Source: SFWF01 sp964599835 (GTDB taxonomy: Bacteria > Bacillota > Clostridia > Oscillospirales > Acutalibacteraceae). Taken from it: a stretch of DNA of 6,976 nt. The stretch lies in NCBI GenBank assembly GCA_964599835.1, contig CAZRHF010000118.1, positions 1 to 6,976 on the forward strand, read 5' to 3'. Below the pieces are notes generated by a model. It searched no databases and was not told where the DNA came from. It saw only the letters and a program-made list of their open reading frames with translations. The position numbers and the translations under genes were made by a program. Position 1 is the first letter of the stretch. Each line of letters begins with the position of its first letter. Positions 1 through 6,743 of this stretch are shown here, piece after piece.

Positions 1-2
1 TA

Positions 3-473
3 TTCATCTTCAACGGAATGTCAGGTGTTATCGCAAGCATATACAGCGACGACCGACTTCCCTTTGAAAAGATCTCTGCTGCAGGCTATTCTATTCTTAA
101 AAGCATCGTAGCAATTTTGTTAGCCACATTGATTTTATTGTTAATTAAGAAGGAAAAAAAGAGAATAAACTTTAAGTCGATCATTGCGATGGCAGGAAGC
201 GGCACGCTGGGTAATGTTGCAAACTGGATATTACTTATTCCCTTAAGCGCCACAGTCGTCACCTTTGCGGGAATGAATCTGGGAGGACTGCCCGCATCGG
301 CACAGTACCCATTTATCACGGGCGGCACTATGATAGTATCAACGGTTATAAGCCTGTTCACAGCAAAAAAGCCCACGGTAAAAGAAATTTTTGCCGTACT
401 CCTTGCATTTATCGGAGTTGTATTGCTCATTGCTTTACCCGAAATTGAAATTTTTACTCTAAATTGGATATAA
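3..473 (+). CDS. DMT-superfamily (EamA-like) transporter, C-terminal part, 5' end outside window
   Basis: The reading frame is open from the left edge to a TAA at 471-473, giving 156 visible residues; the ATG at 18 is an internal methionine rather than an evident start, since the frame continues upstream as FIFNG. The protein is strongly hydrophobic, with about four to five membrane segments: a long one around visible residues 30-48 (ending LILLLIKK, followed by a basic loop), one around 60-85, one around 100-120 and a last one with LLAFIGVVLLIAL. A basic loop before the final helix and a short tail after it are typical of the second half of drug/metabolite transporters with ten helices. Family membership is inferred from this architecture; the substrate cannot be told. 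It is the only plus-strand gene in the window and converges with the minus-strand genes. A multidrug or metabolite exporter is likely, but another small polytopic permease is possible. Confidence 0.72.
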   Translation, partial: FIFNGMSGVIASIYSDDRLPFEKISAAGYSILKSIVAILLATLILLLIKKEKKRINFKSIIAMAGSGTLGNVANWILLIPLSATVVTFAGMNLGGLPASAQYPFITGGTMIVSTVISLFTAKKPTVKEIFAVLLAFIGVVLLIALPEIEIFTLNWI

Positions 474-512
474 AAAATAACGGATATGCAAATGGCATAT
501 CCGTTATTTTTT
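472..512. terminator. Bidirectional intrinsic terminator between convergent genes
   Basis: Positions 472-489 and 495-512 are perfectly complementary, an 18-bp stem with a 5-nt loop (AAATG). The core is CGGATATGC/GCATATCCG, flanked on the left by a run of six A and on the right by a run of six T. Read on plus, the hairpin ends in TTTTTT directly after the transporter stop codon; read on minus it also ends in TTTTTT, 9 nt after the oxidoreductase stop. The symmetry makes it usable as a Rho-independent terminator for both converging genes. The structure is seen directly; termination is inferred. Confidence 0.9.
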
Positions 513-521
513 CGGCTATTT

Positions 522-1595
522 CTATAAATTTACACTGTCTTCAATAAGGGCTTTACGGACGTCTGCACCGCTAAGCTTTGCAAGATCGATACCGTCGAGT
601 GCAGAAATTGCCGCCGCAGTACCTGCCGCTTGGCCTGTTAAAATACAGGTTCCTTGAATACGGGTACTTGCGTGGGCAATATGATCGACAGATATGCATC
701 TGCCGCAAACAAGAAGATTTTCTACTTCTTTAGGTATAAGACTTCCGTAAGGAATTTCGTAAAAGTCACCCTTGATTTTTCCGCCTATTGCGGAGGACTT
801 TCCTTTAGGGTCGTGAATGTCAATAATATACGAGCCTCTTGCGACTGCGTCGGGAAAGGTCGCACAGCCTATGACCTCAGTACCCGAAAGTACGTATCTG
901 CCGCGAAGCCTTCGTGTCTCTCTTACACCAAGAGAACTTCCTGACTGAATAAGATAGCTGTTTTCAAATCCCGGAATGAAGGTCTGAAGAAAATCCACAA
1001 TAGCGATGAGCTGAAGCTGAGCCTTTATCTCTCCCTCGTTAAGGCTATCGGCATCTGCACCGTTTATACCCACAACACGAGACATATTTATTACTGCAAT
1101 GTCAGATTTTGTACCACGGGACACAAGCACCCTGCCCTGTGGCGTAGGAATGTTGTTGTCGACTATTTCAAAACCGCAGGTGTTGGCGAATTTCCATTTT
1201 TTGAACCTTTCTAGGGTTATTCCGTAGTCTCCGAAACAAAGCTTTTTGTTGTTAAGCTCGGCTGCCTTTTCGTAGTCAACGCCTCCCATAGTGAAGAATA
1301 TAGACACCGGTTGCAGTACGCCCACGCCGCCACAATATTTTTCATTAGAGTTATGACGGATATCAAGCCCGTTTTGGGAAAGAGAGTCGTATACATCGGG
1401 CTCGCTCCCAAGCGAAAAATCGCAGCCTGCGCCGGCAAACATACCTCCGTCGCCGGTTGCATCAATAAAAGACTTGGCCTCTATCTTAATAAAGCCCGAT
1501 TTATCGAAAGCCGTTACGCTTTCTACCCTATCGTTCTGTTTATTTACATCACACAGCGTTGAGTGAAAACGTATTTTAACCTGCGAATCTTTCAT
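522..1595 (-). CDS. FAD-dependent oxidoreductase, N-terminally truncated (probable gene remnant)
   Basis: This 357-residue frame matches the C-terminal two thirds of the FAD_oxidored type flavoproteins. Seen: the flavin-contacting ATGDG at residues 46-50 after a strand-forming KSFID, an NMSRV segment in the middle, and the C-terminal GRCISVDHIAHAST and RIQGTCILTGQAAG stretch (about 298-325) that closes over FAD in this family. Absent: the N-terminal GxGxxG Rossmann motif and roughly the first 100 residues found in full-length members. The frame cannot be extended: a TAG lies two codons before the ATG at 1595, and only about 70 bases separate it from argF. No Shine-Dalgarno sequence precedes the ATG. 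Without the dinucleotide-binding motif the product is unlikely to hold FAD normally, so a decaying remnant is the best reading, although the remaining frame has no internal stop or frameshift, suggesting a recent loss. The substrate is unknown. It could be transcribed only by readthrough from the arg operon. Confidence 0.75.
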   Translation of the reverse strand: MKDSQVKIRFHSTLCDVNKQNDRVESVTAFDKSGFIKIEAKSFIDATGDGGMFAGAGCDFSLGSEPDVYDSLSQNGLDIRHNSNEKYCGGVGVLQPVSIFFTMGGVDYEKAAELNNKKLCFGDYGITLERFKKWKFANTCGFEIVDNNIPTPQGRVLVSRGTKSDIAVINMSRVVGINGADADSLNEGEIKAQLQLIAIVDFLQTFIPGFENSYLIQSGSSLGVRETRRLRGRYVLSGTEVIGCATFPDAVARGSYIIDIHDPKGKSSAIGGKIKGDFYEIPYGSLIPKEVENLLVCGRCISVDHIAHASTRIQGTCILTGQAAGTAAAISALDGIDLAKLSGADVRKALIEDSVNL

Positions 1596-1610
1596 TAACT
1601 ATGATTAGAA

Positions 1611-1647
1611 ATAACGACCCCCTAAGCTACTGCTTTGGGGGCGTTAT
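1611..1647 (-). terminator. Probable intrinsic terminator of the arg operon, after argF
   Basis: The stem pairs ATAACG (1611-1616) with CGTTAT (1642-1647), CCCCC (1618-1622) with GGGGG (1637-1641), and AAGC (1624-1627) with GCTT (1632-1635), around a TACT loop; there is one bulged A at 1617 and one T-T mismatch. It begins about 20 nt after the argF stop on the minus strand. The following minus-strand bases, TTCTAATC, are only a short T-rich run, so termination may be leaky in that direction. On the plus strand the hairpin is followed by a longer T-rich stretch, but no plus-strand gene precedes it closely. Confidence 0.7.
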
Positions 1648-1667
1648 ATTTGTTCTATTTTGTTTAT

Positions 1668-2579
1668 TTAGTTGTTACCCATAAGTTTAACAAGAACGGC
1701 TTTTTGTGCGTGGAGGCGGTTTTCAGCCTCTGCGAATATCTCTTCGGCGTGTTCCTCAAAGACCTTTGCGGTAATCTCCTCCTCGCGGTGTGCAGGAAGA
1801 CAATGCTGAACCATTGCGCCCTCTGCGGCAACGGCCATAACCTCGTCATTTATCTGATAGCCTGTAAATACCTTTTCACGCTCGGCTTTCTCGTCTTCCT
1901 GACCCATAGATGCCCAAACGTCGGTGTAAAGAACGTCGGCATCCTTTGCGGCGGCGAGAATATCGTCGGTACATATGAAATCTCCGTTTTCGGCCGCCCA
2001 TTTCATAATTTCAGCATCGGGCTGATAGTTTTCGGGGCAAGCCACAGCCACCTTCATACCCATTTTGATTCCGCCGACGATAAGGCTGTTTGCCATATTG
2101 TTTCCGTCGCCGATATAGCACATCTTTTTACCCTGGAAATTGCCCTTAAACTCACGGAAGGTCATAAGGTCGGCAAGAACCTGGCAGGGATGGCAATAAT
2201 CGGTGAGGCCGTTGATGATCGGTATGGAGCCATACTCGGCAAGCGCTTCAACCTCAGCCTGCTCAAAGGTTCTTATCATAATTCCGTCGAGGTAACCGGA
2301 AAGCACGCGTGCCGTGTCTTCTACGGGCTCTCCGCGGCCGATCTGAAGGTCACGTGAAGAAAGGAAAAGAGCAGAGCCGCCCAGATCGTACATACCAACC
2401 TCAAATGAAACGCGGGTACGTGTTGAAGACTTCTGGAATATCATTCCAAGGGTCTTTCCCTTTAAGTAATGATGCTCGATTCCGTGCCTTTTCTCATATT
2501 TAAGCTGGTCGGCAAGATTTAATATTTCGGTTATCTCCTTTTCGGAGAGATCCATAAGTTTAAGCAGATGTTTTGCCAT
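1668..2579 (-). CDS. argF: Ornithine carbamoyltransferase (anabolic)
   Basis: Cytoplasmic enzyme joining carbamoyl phosphate to ornithine to give citrulline. From the chosen ATG at 2579 it has 303 residues, normal for the family. Visible motifs are STRTR at 52-56 and HPCQ at 130-133 for carbamoyl phosphate, GNNMANS at 159-165, DVWASMGQ at 220-227 (the SMG loop that contacts ornithine and separates this family from aspartate transcarbamoylase), and HCLPAH at 259-264 with the catalytic cysteine. An upstream in-frame GTG at 2591 is rejected because it overlaps the AAGGAG ribosome binding site; the ATG sits 11 nt after that site. The start overlaps the argD stop by one base (TAATG), indicating translational coupling. 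It is the last gene of the operon and is followed by a hairpin. An anabolic role is inferred from the operon; nothing resembling an arginine deiminase cluster is nearby. Confidence 0.97.
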   Translation of the reverse strand: MAKHLLKLMDLSEKEITEILNLADQLKYEKRHGIEHHYLKGKTLGMIFQKSSTRTRVSFEVGMYDLGGSALFLSSRDLQIGRGEPVEDTARVLSGYLDGIMIRTFEQAEVEALAEYGSIPIINGLTDYCHPCQVLADLMTFREFKGNFQGKKMCYIGDGNNMANSLIVGGIKMGMKVAVACPENYQPDAEIMKWAAENGDFICTDDILAAAKDADVLYTDVWASMGQEDEKAEREKVFTGYQINDEVMAVAAEGAMVQHCLPAHREEEITAKVFEEHAEEIFAEAENRLHAQKAVLVKLMGNN

Positions 2580-3739
2580 TATTTTACACACTCCTTGATT
2601 ATTTCAACGGCTTTCTTAAGCAGGTCGTCGGGAATATTTAAGGGAGGAAGCAGACGAACCTTGGTTTTTGCGGTGAGGACGAGTACACCTTTTTCACGGC
2701 AGGCAGCAACAATTTCTTTTGCATCTCTTTCGGTTTCAAGGCCTATCATAAGGCCCATTCCGCTGACCGTCTTGATTCCCTCGGCGTTTCCGAGCTCTTT
2801 AAAAATATACTCACTCTTAGCCTTAACATCAGCTAAAAGCTCATCGTCGATTCGGGAAATTATGCTGTAGGCTCCTGCGCAGGCAATGGGATTTCCGCCA
2901 AAGGTCGAGCCGTGAGAGCTCGGGGTAAGAGTATTTTCAACCTTTTCGCCCAGCATCGTGGCACCTATGGGAAGTCCGCCGCCAAGTCCCTTTGCGGTAG
3001 AAACTATATCGGGCTTAATTCCAAACTGCTGAAAAGCGTAGAGACTTCCTGTTCTTCCGTTTCCGGTCTGAACCTCATCGCAGATAAGAAGAACGTCGTT
3101 TTCTTTACAGAAATCATAAACCTCAGTAACGAAGTCTTCATTAAGCTTCATTACTCCCCCTTCGCCCTGAACGGGTTCCATCATAACAGCACAACCGTTA
3201 TGCTCTTTCACAAGGGAAATGACCTCTGCTGTGTTATTGGCCTCGGCATAAACAAAGCCTTCGGTGAAGGGTCCGAACTCTGTATGGAAGACGTCCTGAC
3301 CCGTGGCAGCAAGAGTGGTAACGGTTCTGCCGTGAAAGCTGTTTTTGAGGGTTACTATGGTGCTTCTTCCCTCACCGTACTTTAAAAAACTGTAGCGACG
3401 AGCTGTTTTAATAGCGCACTCATTAGCCTCTGCTCCCGAATTGGAGAAGAAAACCTTTTTCATTCCGGTTTTCTTACAAAGAAGCTCAGCAAGCTTGGCA
3501 CAAGGCTCGGTATAGAAAAGATTTGAGGTATGCTGAAGGGCGTTCATCTGCCCGGATACGGCAGAAATCCACTCCTCGTCGGCATAGCCGAAGGTATTAA
3601 CGGCAATTCCCGTGCCGAGGTCAATATATTCCTTGCCGGCTGTATCATAAACGAGAGAGCCTTTACCGTTTTTCAGTTCCAAAGGGAAACGACCGTATGT
3701 ATTTGCAACATAGGTCTTATCAAGATTTGTTATACTCAT
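2579..3739 (-). CDS. argD: Acetylornithine aminotransferase
   Basis: PLP-dependent class III aminotransferase that converts N-acetylglutamate semialdehyde plus glutamate to N-acetylornithine and 2-oxoglutarate. From the ATG at 3739 it has 386 residues, typical for ArgD. Seen: NSGAEANE at 100-107 (phosphate binding), FHGRT at 135-139, EPVQGEGG at 188-195, CDEVQTGNGRTG with Asp221 facing the pyridine nitrogen, STAKGLGGGLPIGA with Lys250 as the Schiff-base lysine, and HGSTFGGNP at 276-283. The frame is open for 34 more codons upstream, but that stretch lies inside argB and does not resemble the family; the GGAGG five bases before ATG 3739 fixes the start. It follows argB with a one-base gap and overlaps argF by one base. 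Related enzymes (ornithine, GABA or succinylornithine aminotransferases) share the fold; its place between argB and argF supports ArgD. Confidence 0.97.
   Translation of the reverse strand: MSITNLDKTYVANTYGRFPLELKNGKGSLVYDTAGKEYIDLGTGIAVNTFGYADEEWISAVSGQMNALQHTSNLFYTEPCAKLAELLCKKTGMKKVFFSNSGAEANECAIKTARRYSFLKYGEGRSTIVTLKNSFHGRTVTTLAATGQDVFHTEFGPFTEGFVYAEANNTAEVISLVKEHNGCAVMMEPVQGEGGVMKLNEDFVTEVYDFCKENDVLLICDEVQTGNGRTGSLYAFQQFGIKPDIVSTAKGLGGGLPIGATMLGEKVENTLTPSSHGSTFGGNPIACAGAYSIISRIDDELLADVKAKSEYIFKELGNAEGIKTVSGMGLMIGLETERDAKEIVAACREKGVLVLTAKTKVRLLPPLNIPDDLLKKAVEIIKECVK
2591..2596 (-). promoter_or_regulatory. Ribosome binding site of argF that decides its start
   Basis: AAGGAG lies inside the last codons of argD, 11 nt before the ATG at 2579. 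It overlaps the alternative GTG at 2591-2589, which therefore cannot be the start it serves. Confidence 0.75.
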
Positions 3740-3740
3740 T

Positions 3741-4595
3741 TTATCCTCCGTAGAGCATCGTACCGATACCCTCGTTGGTAAGGGTCTCGATAAGGAGCGA
3801 ATGAGGTACGCGGCCGTCGAGAATAAAGACCTTGTCGACACCCTGACGGATAGCCTCTACGCAACATTCTATCTTAGGTATCATACCGCCTGAGATAATT
3901 CCATCGCGCATAAGCTGAGGCGCTTCGCTGACACAAACACTGGAAATAAGGGTGGATTCATCGTCCTTATCGCGGAGAAGTCCGACAATATCGGTCATAA
4001 GAAAGAGTGCTTCCGCGCCGAGAGCGCTTGCAATTCTTGCAGCAGCAGTATCGGCATTAATATTATAGATATTTCCTTCCTTATCACAACCGACAGTTGA
4101 GATAACAGGAATATAGCCCTTCTCTAAAAGGTCGTTTACCGGTTCAATATTGATATCGGTGATTTCGCCGACAAAGCCTAAAGCGGGGTCTTTAATTTCA
4201 GCCTCGATAAGGTGACCGTCCATACCTGAAAGACCAACAGCTTTTCCGCCGCTGTTCTGAAGATGGTTTACAAGGGTCTTATTGATTTTACCTGCAAGGA
4301 TCTGAAGAACGATCTCAGCTGTTTCGGCATCGGTAACGCGTAGTCCGTTAACAAACTCGCTCTGCTTGCCGATCTTTTTAAGCATATCGGAAATTTCGGG
4401 ACCGCCACCGTGAACGAGAACTACCTTTATACCGATAGTATTAAGGAGCACGAGATCTCCCATAACGGCATTCTTAAGTTCTTCGTTTATCATAGCGTTT
4501 CCGCCGTATTTTACAACGATTACCTTATTGTAATACTTTTTAATATAAGGGAGGGCGTTAACAAGAATTTCGGCCCTTTGTGCATTGGTTATCAT
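3741..4595 (-). CDS. argB: Acetylglutamate kinase, arginine-sensitive type
   Basis: Phosphorylates N-acetylglutamate with ATP, normally the controlled step in organisms using the cyclic acetyl pathway. From the ATG at 4595 it has 284 residues, within the usual range. Amino-acid-kinase motifs are visible: KYGGNAM from Lys29, VHGGGPE at 61-67, NGLRVTD with Arg86, NINADTAA at 178-185 with Asp182, and SGGMIPK ending in Lys241. The first 25 residues (AEILVNALPYIKKYY) form the extra N-terminal helix that links dimers into hexamers in arginine-inhibited enzymes, and the C-terminal HSLLIETLTNEGIGTM at 265-280 fits their arginine-site signature, so feedback inhibition by arginine is inferred. The 16 codons upstream belong to argJ in another frame; the chosen ATG overlaps the argJ stop as ATGA and has GGAG about 10 nt before it. 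The last two codons, Gly-Gly, supply the argD ribosome binding site. Confidence 0.97.
   Translation of the reverse strand: MITNAQRAEILVNALPYIKKYYNKVIVVKYGGNAMINEELKNAVMGDLVLLNTIGIKVVLVHGGGPEISDMLKKIGKQSEFVNGLRVTDAETAEIVLQILAGKINKTLVNHLQNSGGKAVGLSGMDGHLIEAEIKDPALGFVGEITDINIEPVNDLLEKGYIPVISTVGCDKEGNIYNINADTAAARIASALGAEALFLMTDIVGLLRDKDDESTLISSVCVSEAPQLMRDGIISGGMIPKIECCVEAIRQGVDKVFILDGRVPHSLLIETLTNEGIGTMLYGG
3745..3749 (-). promoter_or_regulatory. Ribosome binding site of argD encoded by the argB Gly-Gly end
   Basis: GGAGG is formed by the last two glycine codons of argB (GGA GGA) just before its TAA, five bases ahead of the argD ATG at 3739. It selects this ATG over the longer upstream frame and ties argD initiation to ribosomes ending argB. 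Confidence 0.85.
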
Positions 4596-5806
4596 GTTCT
4601 GTAATCTCCGTTGATCTTTACATAATCGTAGGTGAGGTCGCAACCCCAGGCGGTGGAAGAAAACTCACCGTCGCCTAAAGAAATCAGGATTTCGATATCT
4701 CTCTTAAGGAGAATTTCCTTGGCTTTTTCCTCGGAAAACTCTACTCCTGCGCCGTTTTGACAAACAACTATCTCTCCAGCTTCAGAGCGGAAGGAAACGT
4801 CGATTTTGGTAATGTCTACGTCGGCGCCGCTATAGCCGATTGCACAAAGCACACGGCCCCAGTTAGCGTCGGCGCCGAACATAGCGGCTTTGGTAAGAGA
4901 TGAGCAGATGACAGACTTTGCAACGGTACGGGCAACGGCATCGCTGTCTGCACCTGTAACCTTGCATTCAAGCATCTTTGTTGCGCCTTCGCCGTCGCCT
5001 GCTATCATTCTGCAAAGATAGGCGTTTACGGTATTAAGAGCCTTACAGAAGGTGTCAAAGGCTTCACCGTCAGAATTGATTTCGTCGTTTTCGGCCATTC
5101 CGTTAGCGAGAACCACCACCATATCATTGGTAGACGTATCTCCATCAACACTAACCATATTAAAGGTCGTTTTAATGTCGGCACTGAGGGCTTTTTGAAG
5201 CATATCAGGTGAAATCGCAACGTCACTCGTAATAAAGACAAGCATCGTTGCCATATTGGGATGAATCATTCCCGAGCCTTTAGCTATACCGCCGATCTTA
5301 CATTCTTTACTGCCGATATTAAAGCTTACGGCAATTTCCTTCATAACCGTATCGGTAGTCATAATTCCTTCTGCCGCTGCGGCACCGCCCTCGTAGCTGA
5401 GACCCGAAACAAGCTCGGGAAGCCCGGATTTTATGGGATCCAAGGACAAGGGTTGTCCGATAACGCCGGTAGAAGCAACAACAACGTCGGAGGGTGAGAT
5501 TCCGAGAGCATCGCCGGTGATCTTACACATTTCTTCGGCAATTTCGATTCCGTTTGCGTTACAGGTGTTTGCGTTTCCGCTGTTACAGATAACGGCAGTA
5601 GCGTAGCCGTCTGCAATATTTTTCTTTGTAACGATATTAGGTGCGCCCTTTACAAGGTTTGTCGTATAAACGCCTGCGGCAACAGCCTTCTTATCACTGA
5701 CGATAAGAGAAATATCGCGTTTTGTACGGTTTTTGCGTATTCCGCAATGAATTCCGTTCGCTTTGAAGCCTTTTGCGGCACAAACGCCGCCGGGGATGAT
5801 ATTCAT
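4592..5806 (-). CDS. argJ: Glutamate N-acetyltransferase / ornithine acetyltransferase
   Basis: Transfers acetyl from N-acetylornithine to glutamate, releasing ornithine and regenerating N-acetylglutamate; bifunctional members also make N-acetylglutamate from acetyl-CoA. The protein has 404 residues, the full family length. Seen: STGVIG at 112-117, whose Thr-Gly forms the oxyanion hole, and KGSGMIHPNMATML at 176-189. Family knowledge places self-cleavage between Ala186 and Thr187, giving alpha and beta chains with Thr187 as the nucleophile. No argA is present in the window, which fits an ArgJ-based cycle, but whether this enzyme is mono- or bifunctional cannot be decided from sequence. The start at ATG 5806 is supported by AAGGAG six bases upstream (5813-5818), which overlaps the argC stop codon. 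The 3' end overlaps argB by four bases (ATGA). Confidence 0.97.
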   Translation of the reverse strand: MNIIPGGVCAAKGFKANGIHCGIRKNRTKRDISLIVSDKKAVAAGVYTTNLVKGAPNIVTKKNIADGYATAVICNSGNANTCNANGIEIAEEMCKITGDALGISPSDVVVASTGVIGQPLSLDPIKSGLPELVSGLSYEGGAAAAEGIMTTDTVMKEIAVSFNIGSKECKIGGIAKGSGMIHPNMATMLVFITSDVAISPDMLQKALSADIKTTFNMVSVDGDTSTNDMVVVLANGMAENDEINSDGEAFDTFCKALNTVNAYLCRMIAGDGEGATKMLECKVTGADSDAVARTVAKSVICSSLTKAAMFGADANWGRVLCAIGYSGADVDITKIDVSFRSEAGEIVVCQNGAGVEFSEEKAKEILLKRDIEILISLGDGEFSSTAWGCDLTYDYVKINGDYRT

Positions 5807-5816
5807 AATAATCTCC

Positions 5817-6743
5817 TTAAATATCGAGTCCTGTGGTGATATCGACGCCCATCATAATGTTCATACACTGCAGAGCGGCACCCGAGGCGCCCTTTCCCAG
5901 ATTATCGTATCGGGCAATCAGCAGAATTCTGTCTTCGTTGCCTTCGACGAATATCTGCATAGAGTCCTTACCCTTTATTCCGTTAGCGGAAACAAGTCCG
6001 CCCTCACCTATCTCCTCGGAGTAGGTAACTATAGGACCGTTATATTTTTCTTTATAGATCTGTTTTACGGTATTTATATCTGCGCCCTTAAGCTGAGAAG
6101 CAAAAAGAGGCACAGTAACACACATACCACTGTAGAAATCGGCAACAATGGGACAGAAAACGGGGGCGTTTTCAATTCCTGCGATAGCCTTCATTTCCTT
6201 AAGATGCTTATGCTGTTGACCAAGGGCATATTGACGGGGAGCGTCTAAAAGAAATTCGCGATCTGCGTCCTCATATTCAGCGATCATTTTCTTTCCGCCA
6301 CCCGAATATCCGGTAATGGAATGGCAGGTCAAAAGTGTGTCCGAAGGAAGAATTCCTGCGTCCACGAGCGGCTTAGTAAGAGCAATAAATCCGCTTGCGT
6401 GGCAACCGGGAACCGCTACTCTATTAGCGTTTCTGACCCTTTCGAAGCCATTTTCAAACACCTCAGGAAAACCGTAAATCCACTGCTCACTTGTGCGGTG
6501 AGCAGTGGAAGTATCGAGTATTTTTACGCAGTCTTTTGCCTGAGATACCGCCTCTATAGCGGCGGAATCGGGCAGACAGAGAAAGGTTATATCCGAGGAG
6601 TTTATAGCGTCACTTCTGGCCGAAATATCTTTGCGGAGCTCTTCGGGAAGGGTTATAAGCTGTATATCTTCCCTGCTGCTCAGTCGGTCGAAAATGCGAA
6701 GTCCGGTGGTACCCTGACTTCCGTCTATAAATACCTTAGTCAT
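5817..6743 (-). CDS. argC: N-acetyl-gamma-glutamyl-phosphate reductase, type 2 (short form)
   Basis: NADPH-dependent reduction of N-acetylglutamyl phosphate to the semialdehyde. It has 308 residues, the length of the type 2 subfamily; type 1 enzymes of E. coli and Bacillus run to roughly 340 or more. Seen: the nucleotide-binding GSQGTTGLRI at 8-17, LPDSAA at 57-62, DTSTAHRT at 77-84, YGFPEV at 90-95, VPGCHASG at 111-118 with catalytic Cys114, SITGYSGGGKKM at 142-153, and QQHKHLKEM at 176-184, whose histidine probably acts as general base. The short form and TAHRT/YGFPE pattern separate it from type 1 and from aspartate-semialdehyde dehydrogenase. ATG 6743 overlaps the argG stop by one base (TAATG) and is preceded by GAGGG at a 10-nt spacing. 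argJ follows after 10 bases. The gene contains an unusually perfect hairpin at 6479-6509. Confidence 0.96.
   Translation of the reverse strand: MTKVFIDGSQGTTGLRIFDRLSSREDIQLITLPEELRKDISARSDAINSSDITFLCLPDSAAIEAVSQAKDCVKILDTSTAHRTSEQWIYGFPEVFENGFERVRNANRVAVPGCHASGFIALTKPLVDAGILPSDTLLTCHSITGYSGGGKKMIAEYEDADREFLLDAPRQYALGQQHKHLKEMKAIAGIENAPVFCPIVADFYSGMCVTVPLFASQLKGADINTVKQIYKEKYNGPIVTYSEEIGEGGLVSANGIKGKDSMQIFVEGNEDRILLIARYDNLGKGASGAALQCMNIMMGVDITTGLDI
6479..6509 (-). repeat. Perfect 12-bp inverted repeat inside argC
   Basis: TCCACTGCTCAC (6479-6490) and GTGAGCAGTGGA (6498-6509) are exact reverse complements around a 7-nt loop. In the argC mRNA the stem covers codons for STAHRTSEQW, around residues 79-88. 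There is no uridine run directly after it, so it does not look like a terminator. Structure seen directly; any role is unknown. Confidence 0.8.

Noticed and set aside
1635..2357. A 240-codon open frame on the plus strand opposite argF
   Set aside because: It lies antisense to an unmistakable argF, has no family-like motif, and its open frame follows from the codon bias of the real gene. No ribosome binding site was evident.
3740..3841. N-terminal extension of argD by 34 residues
   Set aside because: It overlaps argB coding sequence, does not resemble aminotransferase N-termini, and the GGAGG at 3745-3749 points to ATG 3739.
4596..4643. N-terminal extension of argB by 16 residues
   Set aside because: It lies within the end of argJ and lacks family similarity; the ATGA junction gives a normal ArgB start.
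5444..5458. Small hairpin GGACAA-GGG-TTGTCC in argJ
   Set aside because: A 6-bp stem is expected by chance in a window this size, and no T run or other signal accompanies it.
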